A stretch of DNA of 64,000 bases from Salegentibacter lacus. Lineage in GTDB: Bacteria; Bacteroidota; Bacteroidia; Flavobacteriales; Flavobacteriaceae. The number at the start of each line of letters is the position of its first letter. The stretch's first letter is position 1. The notes under the pieces are model-generated. The model was given only the letters and a program-made list of their open reading frames with translations. It did no database searches and was not told where the DNA came from. Location of the stretch: positions 124,001-188,000 of the forward strand of contig NZ_JAIQZB010000001.1 of NCBI RefSeq assembly GCF_020164555.1, in the 5' to 3' direction. A program made the translations under genes and the position numbers. Below are positions 54,645 through 63,541 of this stretch, piece by piece.

Positions 54645-55883
54645 TTATCTTACTTTTAGCGTGATTATCGTTACAATGGCCAGGAAAATTCCAATAATCC
54701 AGAAGCGCACTACAATTTTACTTTCGTGATATCCTTTTTTCTGATAATGATGATGCAAAGGAGACATCAGGAAAATTCTTCGGCCTTCGCCATATTTTCT
54801 CTTGGTAAGCTTAAACCAGCCAACCTGTAAAACCACCGATAGGTTTTCCATTAAAAAGATTCCGCATAAAATAGGAATCAGTAATTCTTTTCTGGTGGCA
54901 ATTGCGAGTACGGCAATAATTCCACCGATTGTTAAGCTACCTGTATCACCCATAAAAACCTGCGCCGGATAGGTGTTATACCATAAAAAGCCGACCAAAG
55001 CTCCCGCAAATGCACTTATAAAAATCGTCATCTCGCCCGATCGGGGGATGTACATAATATTGAGATAATCTGAAAAAATTATATTACCCGAAACCCAGGC
55101 AAAAATCCCCAGTGTAAGCACAATAATTGCAGAAGAACCAGCCGCGAGACCGTCAATTCCATCGGTTAAATTGGCACCATTCGAAACCGCAGTCACAATA
55201 AAAATTACGATTGGAATAAAAATCAACCAGGCATAATTCTTTAAAGCAGGATCTATCCAACTAATCAAACTTGAGTAATCGAATTCATTATTTTTTACAA
55301 AAGGAATTGTGGTAGTGGTGGTTTTCATTTCCGGCCCCATTTCCCTTATATTCTGAAAACTTTCTACAAGTTCTTGTTGCTCCGGAGCGGGCTCATTAGT
55401 TTCTTCCTTCACTGTTACTCCCGGATGAAAAAACAAAGTGCCACCTACAATAAGGCCCAAACCAACCTGGCCCAGGACTTTAAATTTCCCCTGAAGTCCT
55501 TCTTTATCCTTTTTAAATGTTTTAATATAATCGTCTATAAAACCTATAGCTCCCATCCAAATAGTGGTTACTATAAGCAGGATTACATAAATATTTTCCA
55601 ATTTTGCAAAGAGTAAAACAGGAATTAGCGTGGCGAAGATTATAATAACCCCGCCCATAGTTGGTGTACCCGCTTTTTCGCTTTGTCCTCTAAGTCCTAA
55701 ATCTCGTACACTTTCCCCAACCTGTTTTGCCTGTAAATAATTAATTATTCTTTTTCCGTAGATCGTAGAAATAGCCAAAGAAAGGATTATAGCCATCGCC
55801 GATCTAAAGGAAATGTACTCAAACAAGCGCGCCCCGGGCACCTGGTATTCTGCATCTAAATATTGAAATAAATAGTATAACAT
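54645..55883 (-). CDS. mraY: Phospho-N-acetylmuramoyl-pentapeptide-transferase
   Basis: Makes lipid I by moving phospho-MurNAc-pentapeptide to undecaprenyl phosphate. It has 412 residues, about ten membrane helices, and the active-site loops [29 protein letters not shown] and VFMGDTGSL with the aspartates expected, and [11 protein letters not shown] near the C-terminus. It is about 50 residues longer than E. coli MraY because of a hydrophilic loop (about 155-215), as in other Bacteroidota. It lies between murE and murD; no murF is present at its usual place. Confidence 0.96.
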   Translation of the reverse strand: MLYYLFQYLDAEYQVPGARLFEYISFRSAMAIILSLAISTIYGKRIINYLQAKQVGESVRDLGLRGQSEKAGTPTMGGVIIIFATLIPVLLFAKLENIYVILLIVTTIWMGAIGFIDDYIKTFKKDKEGLQGKFKVLGQVGLGLIVGGTLFFHPGVTVKEETNEPAPEQQELVESFQNIREMGPEMKTTTTTIPFVKNNEFDYSSLISWIDPALKNYAWLIFIPIVIFIVTAVSNGANLTDGIDGLAAGSSAIIVLTLGIFAWVSGNIIFSDYLNIMYIPRSGEMTIFISAFAGALVGFLWYNTYPAQVFMGDTGSLTIGGIIAVLAIATRKELLIPILCGIFLMENLSVVLQVGWFKLTKRKYGEGRRIFLMSPLHHHYQKKGYHESKIVVRFWIIGIFLAIVTIITLKVR

Positions 55884-55918
55884 ATTTTCTGGTTATTCTT
55901 CCAGTGGAAAAAGTGGGC

Positions 55919-57385
55919 TTACTTATTTAATTGTTTCAAAAATTCGGTCACTATCTTAAGGTCATCGAAATCTTTACGCTCTCCATTTACCTCCTGATAG
56001 GTCTCGTGACCTTTCCCGGCAATTAGGATAATATCTTTTTCACCCGCTATTTGACAAGCTGTTTTAATAGCCTGTTTCCTATTGGTGACCGACATAATTT
56101 TCTTGAAATTCTGTGGTTCTACTCCCGCTTCAACATCTTCTATTATCGTATCCGGGGCTTCGGTTCTTGGGTTATCGCTGGTGAAAATTACTTTTGTACT
56201 TAAAGTCGAAGCGATATGCCCCATTTTTGGCCTTTTTGTTTTATCACGATCTCCACCGCAACCAACAACTGTTATAAGCTCTTCATTTTTTGTACGGATA
56301 CTGTTTATGGTTTCCAGTACGTTTTTTAAAGCATCAGGCGTATGGGCATAGTCTACAATTGCGGTAATCTTTTCTTTTTCTGAAATGATATACTGGAACC
56401 TTCCACTGACGGAATTAAGTTCACTGATAATCTTCAAGCTTTCTAAAGTTTCCAGACCCAAAAGTTCTGCAGTTGCATAAATTGCCAAAACATTGTAAGC
56501 GTTAAAACTTCCAATTAGGCGTGTCCATAATTCCTGGTCGTTTACTTTTAGCAGTAATCCGGTGAAAGAATTTTCAAGGATCTGCGCTTTATAATCGGCG
56601 TAAGATTTTAGGGCGTAGGTATATCTCTGCGCTTTTGTATTCTGAAGCATTACCTGCCCGTTTTTATCATCGGTATTGGTTAGCGCAAATGCCGAAGCCG
56701 GTAATTCATCAAAAAACCGCTTTTTTACATCGCGATATTCAGCGAAACTATCGTGATAATCTAAATGATCGTGGCTTAGATTTGTAAAAATGCCACCGGC
56801 AAATTCCAGGGCTGTGGTTCTATGCTGATCTATCCCGTGGGAACTCACTTCCATAAAGCAAAACTCCACGCCTTCATCATTCATTTGTTTTAAATAGTCA
56901 TTTATCGTAATAGAATCTGGTGTAGTCCTTACGGCATCATAAGAATTTTCAGCAACCATTACTTTTACCGTAGAGAGTAAACCGACTTTAAAGCCAGCTT
57001 TTGTAAATAAATTATATAAAAGTGTGGCAATCGTGGTTTTTCCATTGGTGCCGGTAACGCCTACAAGTTTTAACTTTTCAGAAGGATTATCGTAATAATT
57101 GGCTGCCATAAAAGCCAAAGCCTGCTGAGCATTCCCCACTTTTATATAGGTAATCCCATTTACTATTTCCTTCGGGAATTCCTCACAAATTACTGCGAGT
57201 GCTCCTTCATTTATTGCCTGAGTTATAAAATCGTGACCATCTGATACACTTCCGCGAATAGCTACAAAAGCATCATTTAATTCAACTTTCCTTGAATCAA
57301 ACTGAAGCCTGTTTATTGTCACCGAAGTATTTCCAACCACGGCATCGATTTGCACTTTATACAATATGTCTTTTAAGACTCTCAA
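55919..57385 (-). CDS. murE: UDP-MurNAc-tripeptide synthetase (meso-diaminopimelate-adding)
   Basis: Adds the third residue to the stem peptide. It has 488 residues with ATP loop GVTGTNGKTT (109-118) and the Mur motifs MEVSSHGIDQHR and DYAHTPDALKN. The specificity motif DNPR occurs in FTSDNPRTEAPD, which in MurE enzymes marks meso-diaminopimelate rather than lysine. The start is TTG at 57385 and overlaps the ftsI stop by 4 bases (TTGA), which suggests coupling. Confidence 0.96.
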   Translation of the reverse strand: MRVLKDILYKVQIDAVVGNTSVTINRLQFDSRKVELNDAFVAIRGSVSDGHDFITQAINEGALAVICEEFPKEIVNGITYIKVGNAQQALAFMAANYYDNPSEKLKLVGVTGTNGKTTIATLLYNLFTKAGFKVGLLSTVKVMVAENSYDAVRTTPDSITINDYLKQMNDEGVEFCFMEVSSHGIDQHRTTALEFAGGIFTNLSHDHLDYHDSFAEYRDVKKRFFDELPASAFALTNTDDKNGQVMLQNTKAQRYTYALKSYADYKAQILENSFTGLLLKVNDQELWTRLIGSFNAYNVLAIYATAELLGLETLESLKIISELNSVSGRFQYIISEKEKITAIVDYAHTPDALKNVLETINSIRTKNEELITVVGCGGDRDKTKRPKMGHIASTLSTKVIFTSDNPRTEAPDTIIEDVEAGVEPQNFKKIMSVTNRKQAIKTACQIAGEKDIILIAGKGHETYQEVNGERKDFDDLKIVTEFLKQLNK

Positions 57386-59373
57386 CCTATATTTAAATTT
57401 ATTTGCTGATTAGTTTTTATTTTCTGCCCCGCCGAAATTGACTGTCCGCTTACTTTTCCTGTTCCCTGGAAAATCACTTTTAAGCCAAGATTCTCTAAAA
57501 GAGAAACAGCATCCATAGCCGGCATGCCGGTTACATCTGGCATCACAATTTTTTCATTATCGATTTTCGCATAATAAGCTTCAAAATCGGCCGTGACTTT
57601 ATCATTCTGAATATCCAAAGAAGGGAGCGTATCCATTACCGGGGTATCGGTATAAATCTTCTGCGCGATTTGTTTAAAAACCGGTGCTGCAACGATATTT
57701 CCATAGTAGCCTTTGCTTTTCTTAGGCTTATGAATAATCACAATACAGGAGTATTTAGGATCCTCGGCAGGAAAATATCCCGCGAAAGATGAAATATATC
57801 TTCCCGGTTCTATCCAGTATTCTACCTGGCAGGTACCTGTTTTACCAGCCATTGAAAAATTGGGCGTATAAATATTTGCAGCTGTACCTTTCTCTACAGT
57901 TTGCTGCATCATTTTTTGAAGTTTTTTAGCGATTTCAGGAGAACAAATTCGAGGGTTCATCACTTCCCGCTCTACTTTTAAGATACTTTTATCCCATTCC
58001 TTTACTTCTTTAATAAACCTTGGTTTAACCATTACGCCATTATTGGCAATGGCATTGTAAAAGTTTAGCGTTTGTAATGGCGTTATGGAAACTCCATAAC
58101 CAAAAGCCATCCACGGAAGGCTTAAACCATTCCAGTTTTTATCGTTAGGATGCGGAATTCTTGGCGAGCCTTCCCCTTTTATATCCAGCCCAATTTTACT
58201 ATTTAAACCCATATCGTATAAACGATCTACGAATTTGGCAGGATTGTCTTTATAACCTTCAGTAATAATTTTGGTAAATGCGGTATTGGAAGAAACCTCA
58301 AATGCCTTCGCAGCAGAGATCTTTCCATAACCTCCACGACGGGAATCCCTAACCGCTCTTCCGTAGTATCGTACTACTCCATTCTCGGTATCTATTACCG
58401 AGCTGGTGTCTATTACATTATCTTCCAGCGCGGCAGTCATCGCCATTAACTTAAATGTTGAACCGGGTTCGTGCGATTCATAAACCGCGTAATTTCTTTT
58501 TTCAAAATAAGTTCCGTTCTCGGTACGCCCAAGATTAGACATTGCTTTGATCTCGCCAGTTTTGGTTTCCATCACCACTACTGTACCGTGATCGGCTTCA
58601 AAATATTCGAGCTGTTTTAATAAAGCGTGATGCGCAATATCCTGGATATTCACATCTATGGTAGAGATCACATCGTACCCATCTTTTGGCTCTACCTCGT
58701 TATTATCGCTTATAGGTTTCCACTGCCCTTTAGCAATTTTTTGTTTTAAGCGGCGACCATCAGTTCCTCTTAAATAAGAACTAAACGCCCCTTCAAGACC
58801 AACACGGGTAAAATATCCGTTTTCATCCTGTCGTTCGTAACCAACCGTGCGCTCTCCCATTTTACCAAGCGGATGTTCACGCACCGTTCTCTGCTCTACG
58901 ATCATCCCACCTCTATAAGTTCCCAAATTGAACATTGGAAAACTTTTCACTTTCATATACTCAGAATAGCCAAGATTCTTTGCAATGGGTAAATAACGCT
59001 GGCCGTTTGCTCGGGCTTGTCTCAAATACTGAGACCAATAGGCAGAAGACTTTCCAAACATTTCAGTTAGGTTATTGGAAAGTGGCACTATATTTTCCTG
59101 AAAATTTTTATCTGAAACGGTAACTGCATCAAACCTGATATCGTATTTAGGAACTGAAGTCGCTAAAAGATTTCCTTTTGCATCGTATAGATTTCCGCGG
59201 CTGGCGGGAATTTTAAAACTTCGCACGGTGCGCTCCTCAGCGAGGTTCCGATAATAATCCCCTTCTACAAATTGAATATCAAGCAGCTTCACGCCTACCC
59301 CAACGGCGAAAACGAACATACAGGCCGCAACCACGTATAATCTATTCAATATGCCTTTTTCAGATGTAGCCAT
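57382..59373 (-). CDS. ftsI: Septal penicillin-binding protein FtsI with a C-terminal PASTA domain
   Basis: The septal transpeptidase that crosslinks peptidoglycan. It has 663 residues, one N-terminal membrane helix (11-31), a dimerisation/pedestal domain with RGNLYDAKGNLLATSV, then the transpeptidase: nucleophile Ser305 in STFK, SSN (361-363) and KTGT (511-514). Residues 609-663 form one PASTA domain (MPDVTGMPAMDAVSLLENLG to the end). PASTA domains bind the wall or act in sensing; single-PASTA FtsI is usual in Bacteroidota. It starts directly after the ftsL stop codon (TAAATG). Confidence 0.96.
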   Translation of the reverse strand: MATSEKGILNRLYVVAACMFVFAVGVGVKLLDIQFVEGDYYRNLAEERTVRSFKIPASRGNLYDAKGNLLATSVPKYDIRFDAVTVSDKNFQENIVPLSNNLTEMFGKSSAYWSQYLRQARANGQRYLPIAKNLGYSEYMKVKSFPMFNLGTYRGGMIVEQRTVREHPLGKMGERTVGYERQDENGYFTRVGLEGAFSSYLRGTDGRRLKQKIAKGQWKPISDNNEVEPKDGYDVISTIDVNIQDIAHHALLKQLEYFEADHGTVVVMETKTGEIKAMSNLGRTENGTYFEKRNYAVYESHEPGSTFKLMAMTAALEDNVIDTSSVIDTENGVVRYYGRAVRDSRRGGYGKISAAKAFEVSSNTAFTKIITEGYKDNPAKFVDRLYDMGLNSKIGLDIKGEGSPRIPHPNDKNWNGLSLPWMAFGYGVSITPLQTLNFYNAIANNGVMVKPRFIKEVKEWDKSILKVEREVMNPRICSPEIAKKLQKMMQQTVEKGTAANIYTPNFSMAGKTGTCQVEYWIEPGRYISSFAGYFPAEDPKYSCIVIIHKPKKSKGYYGNIVAAPVFKQIAQKIYTDTPVMDTLPSLDIQNDKVTADFEAYYAKIDNEKIVMPDVTGMPAMDAVSLLENLGLKVIFQGTGKVSGQSISAGQKIKTNQQINLNIG

Positions 59374-59691
59374 TTACTCCTTTATATTCACTTTTATTTT
59401 ATAAGGTGGATTCTCGGAAGGAAGAATTCCCCTGTCTTTCATTTTTTGGGTAATTGTAGATTCCATTTTAATTCGCATAAGCGCTGAACGGCGATCTACA
59501 AATTCACTTTTTAGTTCCCTTACTTCGGTATGAAGTTTTGCAATCTTATGCACCTTACTTTCTGCACTGTGCGAACTGGCGATCATAATAATAGCGAGCA
59601 GCGTGCAAAAAACTATAAAGCGCCAGTTATTTACCGCATCCCTGCTAATAAGAAAATTAGCCCGTAGTATGTTGTAAAAACCTTTTTTCAT
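59374..59691 (-). CDS. ftsL: FtsL-like division protein
   Basis: A 105-residue bitopic protein with a membrane helix at about 25-42 (FIVFCTLLAIIMIASSH) and a short heptad-like periplasmic coiled coil (KLHTEVRELKSEFVDRRSALM), the layout of FtsL, which activates FtsWI together with FtsB and FtsQ. Sequence similarity between FtsL proteins is low, so the assignment rests on topology and on position between rsmH and ftsI. No gap separates it from ftsI, and 14 bases separate it from rsmH. Confidence 0.9.
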   Translation of the reverse strand: MKKGFYNILRANFLISRDAVNNWRFIVFCTLLAIIMIASSHSAESKVHKIAKLHTEVRELKSEFVDRRSALMRIKMESTITQKMKDRGILPSENPPYKIKVNIKE

Positions 59692-59705
59692 AACACTTCA
59701 AAAAA

Positions 59706-60602
59706 CTATAATTTCTTAGCCACCCTTAATTTGGCACTTCTCGCCCTGTTATTTTCTTTGATCTCTTCAGCAGAAGGCACAATAAGTCCGCCTACTTTTT
59801 TAAAGGGAACAGAAATATTTCCGTAGAAATCTTTCTCGGGCTCCCCCTCAAACAAACCACTTCTTATATATCGCTTTACCAATCTATCTTCCAGTGAGTG
59901 GTAAGAAATAAGACTAATCCTCCCATTTTTCACCACCAGCTCTTCGGTTTGCTTCAAAAACTCTTTTAAAGCTTCAATTTCCTGGTTTACTTCTATACGT
60001 ATTGCCTGGTAGATCTGCGCCAGGATCTTATTCTCTTTTCCTTTAAAAAGATGCGGTTTCAGTAAATCGTTCAACTGTTCGCTGCTTTCTATAGGCTTTT
60101 CTTTTCTTGCTTCAACAATCAGGCTTGCCAGTTTTGGCGCATTCTTTAAATCGGCATAATCGTAAAACAACATTTTAAGCTGCTCTTCGCCATATTCATT
60201 AATCACTTCGTAAGCACTCAATTTGCTTCCCTGGTTCATGCGCATATCAAGACGTGCATCAAAACGGGTAGAAAATCCTCTTTCAGCTTCATTAAACTGA
60301 TGCGAGGAAACTCCGAAATCACCTAAAATTCCATCGACTTCCTTTATTCCGTAAAACCTCAAAAACCTTTTAAGGAACCTGAAGTTTTCGTGAATTAGCG
60401 TAAACCGGGAATCTTCAATCGTGTTTTGCAAAGCATCTTTATCCTGATCAAAACCAAAAAGTTTTCCTTTTGGCCCGAGCCTGCTTAAAATCTCGCGGGA
60501 ATGACCACCACCACCAAACGTAACATCTACATACACGCCATCTTCCTTAATATTAAGGCCGTCTACTGACTCTTTTAATAAAACCGGATTATGATATTGC
60601 AT
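59706..60602 (-). CDS. rsmH: 16S rRNA (cytosine(1402)-N(4))-methyltransferase
   Basis: Methylates C1402 in 16S rRNA with S-adenosylmethionine. It has 298 residues, starting MQYHNPVLLKESVDGLNI. The cofactor site is VYVDVTFGGGGHSREIL. DFGVSSHQFNEAERGFS and the C-terminal SYHSLEDRLVKRYIR are family signatures. The ATG lies inside the mraZ end (14-base overlap), so translation is likely coupled. Confidence 0.97.
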   Translation of the reverse strand: MQYHNPVLLKESVDGLNIKEDGVYVDVTFGGGGHSREILSRLGPKGKLFGFDQDKDALQNTIEDSRFTLIHENFRFLKRFLRFYGIKEVDGILGDFGVSSHQFNEAERGFSTRFDARLDMRMNQGSKLSAYEVINEYGEEQLKMLFYDYADLKNAPKLASLIVEARKEKPIESSEQLNDLLKPHLFKGKENKILAQIYQAIRIEVNQEIEALKEFLKQTEELVVKNGRISLISYHSLEDRLVKRYIRSGLFEGEPEKDFYGNISVPFKKVGGLIVPSAEEIKENNRARSAKLRVAKKL

Positions 60603-61056
60603 CTAAATCATCGTTTCCCATTACTTCTTCAGCCAATTCGGCAAAATCATCTGAAGTTTCATCAATGGTGTTTTCGTATTTATCCTTATCCCAGATCTCT
60701 ATAATATTTACTGCAGAAGAAAGCACGATCTCTTTGTTGATTCCGGCAAATCCCACAAGATCTTTCGGAATTAAAAGTCTTCCGTTAGCATCTACCTCTA
60801 CCATCTTCACGCCTGCTTGAAATCTTCTTATAAAATCGTTATTCTTCTTTTTGAAGCGGTTCAATCCATTAATTTTCTCCATTAAAACATTCCATTCCTG
60901 CATTGGATACAACTCCAAACAAGGCTGAAAAACCGAACGTTTTAGGACAAAACCATCCTGCAACATAGGCGCAAGCTGCTTTTTTAATGCCGAAGGAACC
61001 ATTAACCGGCCCTTGGCATCTGCTTTACATTCGTATGTTCCAATGAGGTTTACCAC
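60589..61056 (-). CDS. mraZ: Transcriptional regulator MraZ
   Basis: An AbrB-fold DNA-binding protein that regulates the dcw cluster, first gene of the operon. It has 155 residues with two SpoVT/AbrB-like halves: the first DAKGRLMVPSALKKQLA (12-28), the second DANGRLLIPKDLVGFAG. The C-terminus has an acidic tail (ETSDDFAELAEEVMGNDD). The start is GTG at 61056; only GTG fits the known N-terminus VNLIGTYECKADAKG. Repeated AAAGTGGTA boxes lie directly upstream and one box covers the start codon, which suggests self-repression. Confidence 0.96.
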   Translation of the reverse strand: MVNLIGTYECKADAKGRLMVPSALKKQLAPMLQDGFVLKRSVFQPCLELYPMQEWNVLMEKINGLNRFKKKNNDFIRRFQAGVKMVEVDANGRLLIPKDLVGFAGINKEIVLSSAVNIIEIWDKDKYENTIDETSDDFAELAEEVMGNDDLDAIS

Positions 61057-61059
61057 TTC
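61050..61059 (-). promoter_or_regulatory. Fourth MraZ-like box, overlapping the mraZ start codon
   Basis: GAAGTGGTAA on the minus strand differs from the AAAGTGGTAA box by one base. It includes the GTG start codon. It is 42 bases, four helical turns, from the nearest box of the upstream array. Confidence 0.4.
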
Positions 61060-61074
61060 TATACTTTATAGAGT

Positions 61075-61082
61075 CAAATATA
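61075..61082 (-). promoter_or_regulatory. -7 element (TATATTTG) of the mraZ / dcw promoter
   Basis: An exact TAnnTTTG match, 18 bases before the mraZ GTG. The -33 region falls within the repeated boxes (61092-61121), as expected for a repressed promoter. No clear -33 TTG is seen. Confidence 0.6.
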
Positions 61083-61091
61083 TTGAAAAAA

Positions 61092-61121
61092 TTACCACAT
61101 TTTACCACTTTCTACCACTTT
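61092..61121 (-). promoter_or_regulatory. MraZ operator: three 10-bp direct repeats
   Basis: Minus strand: AAAGTGGTAG, AAAGTGGTAA, AATGTGGTAA, without gaps. MraZ of mycoplasmas is known to bind AAAGTGKNNN repeats with 10-bp period, and E. coli MraZ binds TGGGN repeats with the same period. The match here is close. Binding is inferred from sequence only. Confidence 0.7.
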
Positions 61122-61303
61122 GTTGATAAGTTTCTCCACTGTATTTAGCTGAAAGACTATCAAATAGCGCTATTCATTTAGGTTTCAGAGGCTTGGTTTT
61201 TATTGTGATTTCCCTGTTAAAAAATTTTAAAAATGTAGAAGAAATGCATTTCCTAAATCACTTTGCTATTTCTTAAAAATGATTATACTTGTAATGAAAT
61301 CGC

Positions 61304-61311
61304 TATATTTG
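61304..61311 (+). promoter_or_regulatory. -7 element (TATATTTG) for the alpha/beta hydrolase gene
   Basis: An exact TAnnTTTG match 25 bases before the ATG at 61337. It sits in the 280-base region shared with the divergent mraZ promoter. Confidence 0.5.
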
Positions 61312-61336
61312 CGATTGCTAACCGCAAAGCCAATCA

Positions 61337-62104
61337 ATGAAGAATAATTTAAGGCAAGAGGGAAAGTTTACGTACCTGGAGCAAGGAGAAGGAACCCCGA
61401 TAGTTATTTTACACGGACTTATGGGCGGTTTAAGTAATTTTGATGGGGTTACAGAGTATTTTCCGAAGCATGGTTATAAAGTGGTAATTCCGGAACTTCC
61501 CCTATATTCCATGTCGCTACTTAAAACCAGCGTGCAGACTTTTGCTAAATATTTAAAAGAATTTGTAGATTTTAAAGGTTACGACAAAGTGATCCTGTTG
61601 GGTAATTCACTTGGCGGGCATATTGCTTTACTGGCCACCAAATTATATCCTGAAATTGTACAGGGACTGGTAATTACCGGAAGCTCGGGACTTTATGAAA
61701 ACTCGATGGGAGAAAGTTATCCGCGTCGTGGAGATTATGAGTTCATAAAGAAAAAAGCCCAGGATGTTTTTTACGACCCTGAAGTAGCAACTAAAGAAGT
61801 GGTAGATGAAGTTTACGAAACCGTAAGCGATCGCAACAAATTGGTGAAAACACTCGCTATTGCAAAAAGTGCCATTAGGCATAATATGGCCAAAGATTTA
61901 CCAAAAATGAAAACTCCTACCTGCATTATTTGGGGAAAAGACGATAATGTTACGCCACCAGAGGTAGCTGAAGATTTTCAGCGTCTACTACCGGATGCCG
62001 ATCTTTACTGGGTAGATAAATGTGGTCACGCTGCTATGATGGAACACCCAGATGTTTTTAACGAGCTGCTTCACGACTGGTTGAAAAAACGAAATTTTAA
62101 ATAA
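61337..62104 (+). CDS. Alpha/beta hydrolase
   Basis: A 255-residue cytoplasmic serine hydrolase of the alpha/beta fold. The oxyanion segment is LHGLMGG (25-31). The catalytic triad is Ser91 in GNSLGG, an Asp in WGKDDNVTPP (202 or 203) and His231 in CGHAAMMEHP. The family covers esterases, lipases and C-C hydrolases, so the substrate cannot be named. It is transcribed away from mraZ and is followed after 66 bases by engB on the same strand; this pairing is common in Flavobacteriia to my knowledge. Confidence 0.9.
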   Translation: MKNNLRQEGKFTYLEQGEGTPIVILHGLMGGLSNFDGVTEYFPKHGYKVVIPELPLYSMSLLKTSVQTFAKYLKEFVDFKGYDKVILLGNSLGGHIALLATKLYPEIVQGLVITGSSGLYENSMGESYPRRGDYEFIKKKAQDVFYDPEVATKEVVDEVYETVSDRNKLVKTLAIAKSAIRHNMAKDLPKMKTPTCIIWGKDDNVTPPEVAEDFQRLLPDADLYWVDKCGHAAMMEHPDVFNELLHDWLKKRNFK

Positions 62105-62170
62105 ACCGATACAGGCTTTAGAGAGCTTTATTAAGGTCTACTTCAATAATCACTATTTAAACATTTTAAG

Positions 62171-62788
62171 ATGAAAATCAAGTCGGCTGAATTTTTGGTG
62201 AGCAATTCTCGGATAGATCTATGCCCGGAAAGCAAACTACCGGAATACGCTTTTATAGGCCGCAGTAATGTTGGGAAATCTTCTTTAATAAATATGCTTA
62301 CCGGTAGAAAAGCTTTGGCAAAAACCTCAGCCAAACCAGGTAAAACGCAACTTATAAATCATTTTTTGATCAATAAGAACTGGCATCTGGTAGATTTACC
62401 CGGTTACGGTTATGCAAAAGTTTCTAAATCGGCTAAAAGAACATTCCAAAAGTTTATCACGGCATATTTTGAAAAGCGAGAACAAATGATTTGCGCTTTC
62501 GTGCTTATAGATAGCAGGCATGAGCCGCAACCTATAGATATGGAATTTATGCAATGGCTTGGCGAGAACAATGTTCCTTTTTGTATTATTTTCACCAAAG
62601 CCGATAAAATGAAGCCAAAAGCCCTGGAGCGAAACATCAATTTTTACCAGGAAAAAATGCTGGAAAGCTGGGAAGAAATGCCTCAATTCTTTATTAGCTC
62701 TGCAACTTCAAAATTAGGACAGGATGAGATTTTGGATTATATTGAAGCTATAAATGTTCAATTAAATTCTTCTAATTCGCCCCGTTAA
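62171..62788 (+). CDS. engB: Ribosome biogenesis GTPase EngB (YsxC/YihA)
   Basis: A 205-residue Era-like GTPase needed for 50S subunit assembly. G1 is GRSNVGKSS (30-38), G2 lies in KPGKTQ, G3 is DLPGYG (75-80) and G4 is TKAD (142-145). Length and order are normal for the family. It is convergent with the CxxC protein gene, with only 3 bases between the stop codons and no terminator hairpin visible. Confidence 0.96.
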   Translation: MKIKSAEFLVSNSRIDLCPESKLPEYAFIGRSNVGKSSLINMLTGRKALAKTSAKPGKTQLINHFLINKNWHLVDLPGYGYAKVSKSAKRTFQKFITAYFEKREQMICAFVLIDSRHEPQPIDMEFMQWLGENNVPFCIIFTKADKMKPKALERNINFYQEKMLESWEEMPQFFISSATSKLGQDEILDYIEAINVQLNSSNSPR

Positions 62789-62791
62789 CGC

Positions 62792-63151
62792 TTAAAGCCT
62801 TTCTTCAATAAGCTTAATTAGATCTTCCTCGTTCTGGGTTCGTTCTAATTCCTCAGTAGGAATAAAAATTCCCATTTCAACTTCATCTTCCCATAAAACT
62901 ATTGGAAACGTATATTTATAGCCGAATTTAGACGCATACCGCTTCTGAAATTCATCTATATACAAAAACTCCATTTGCACATCTGAAGTCTGTCTGTATT
63001 TTTTCCACCGTGAATTTTCAGAAAAGACTCCGTGGGTTACTTTGCAAATACTACAGGCATAAGTATTTGGTTTAATTAACTTATGCAGCGCATCCAGAAC
63101 TGCATTTTGAGTTCCGGAATACGCGTTATATACAAAAATGAGTTTTTCCAA
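62792..63151 (-). CDS. Conserved small protein with a CxxC motif
   Basis: A 119-residue soluble protein that I cannot assign. It starts MEKLIFVYNAYSGTQNAV and has Cys33-Ser-Ile-Cys36, a spacing seen in redox or metal sites. Downstream are EFLYIDEFQKRY and FPIVLWEDEVEMGIFI, giving an alternating strand/helix pattern. A thioredoxin-like fold is possible, but the CxxC is not at the usual place relative to a first strand and helix, so this is only a guess. The start is TTG at 63151. It lies 51 bases downstream of gldC on the same strand. Confidence 0.7.
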   Translation of the reverse strand: MEKLIFVYNAYSGTQNAVLDALHKLIKPNTYACSICKVTHGVFSENSRWKKYRQTSDVQMEFLYIDEFQKRYASKFGYKYTFPIVLWEDEVEMGIFIPTEELERTQNEEDLIKLIEERL

Positions 63152-63202
63152 AAAGTGAGATTTGATTGATTGTACCTAAAAGCAGGTTAGTCTCAAGTTA
63201 GC

Positions 63203-63541
63203 TTATTTTTGAGTGATTTCAAGTTTTTCAGCAAAATAATCGCAAAAATCTTTCATTGTGGCCGTCATCTTTTCATCCTGGGTGGCTCGGTTAAAAGTAT
63301 CACTCATAGAAACCAGCGTTTGATGAAAGAATTTCTTCATTTCATCTACCGGCATATCTTTAGTCCAAAGGTCTATACGCAGCGTTTCCTGAGATTTGCT
63401 ATCCCAAACCGAAAGCATTAGCGCCTTAGCATCTTCTTTATAAATGTTACCGTCTTCTGCGCTCCAGGTGATTTCTTCTGGCACGCGATTCTCATCGGTA
63501 ACCACTTCTATATTTATTTCTGATTTTTTAAATTCTGACAT
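63203..63541 (-). CDS. gldC: Gliding motility protein GldC
   Basis: A 112-residue protein matching GldC: KSEINIEVV, then VPEEITWSAEDG, AKALMLSVWDSKSQETLRID and WTKDMPVDEMKKFFHQTLVS are close to the family sequence. GldC contributes to gliding in Flavobacterium but is not essential for it; it is thought to be cytoplasmic. The ATG shares its A with the gldB stop (TAATG), so expression is coupled to gldB. Confidence 0.94.
   Translation of the reverse strand: MSEFKKSEINIEVVTDENRVPEEITWSAEDGNIYKEDAKALMLSVWDSKSQETLRIDLWTKDMPVDEMKKFFHQTLVSMSDTFNRATQDEKMTATMKDFCDYFAEKLEITQK

Noticed and set aside
61308-61328. Hairpin TTTGCG...CGCAAA in the leader of the alpha/beta hydrolase gene
   Set aside because: Six base pairs with a 9-base loop overlapping the promoter element; likely chance.
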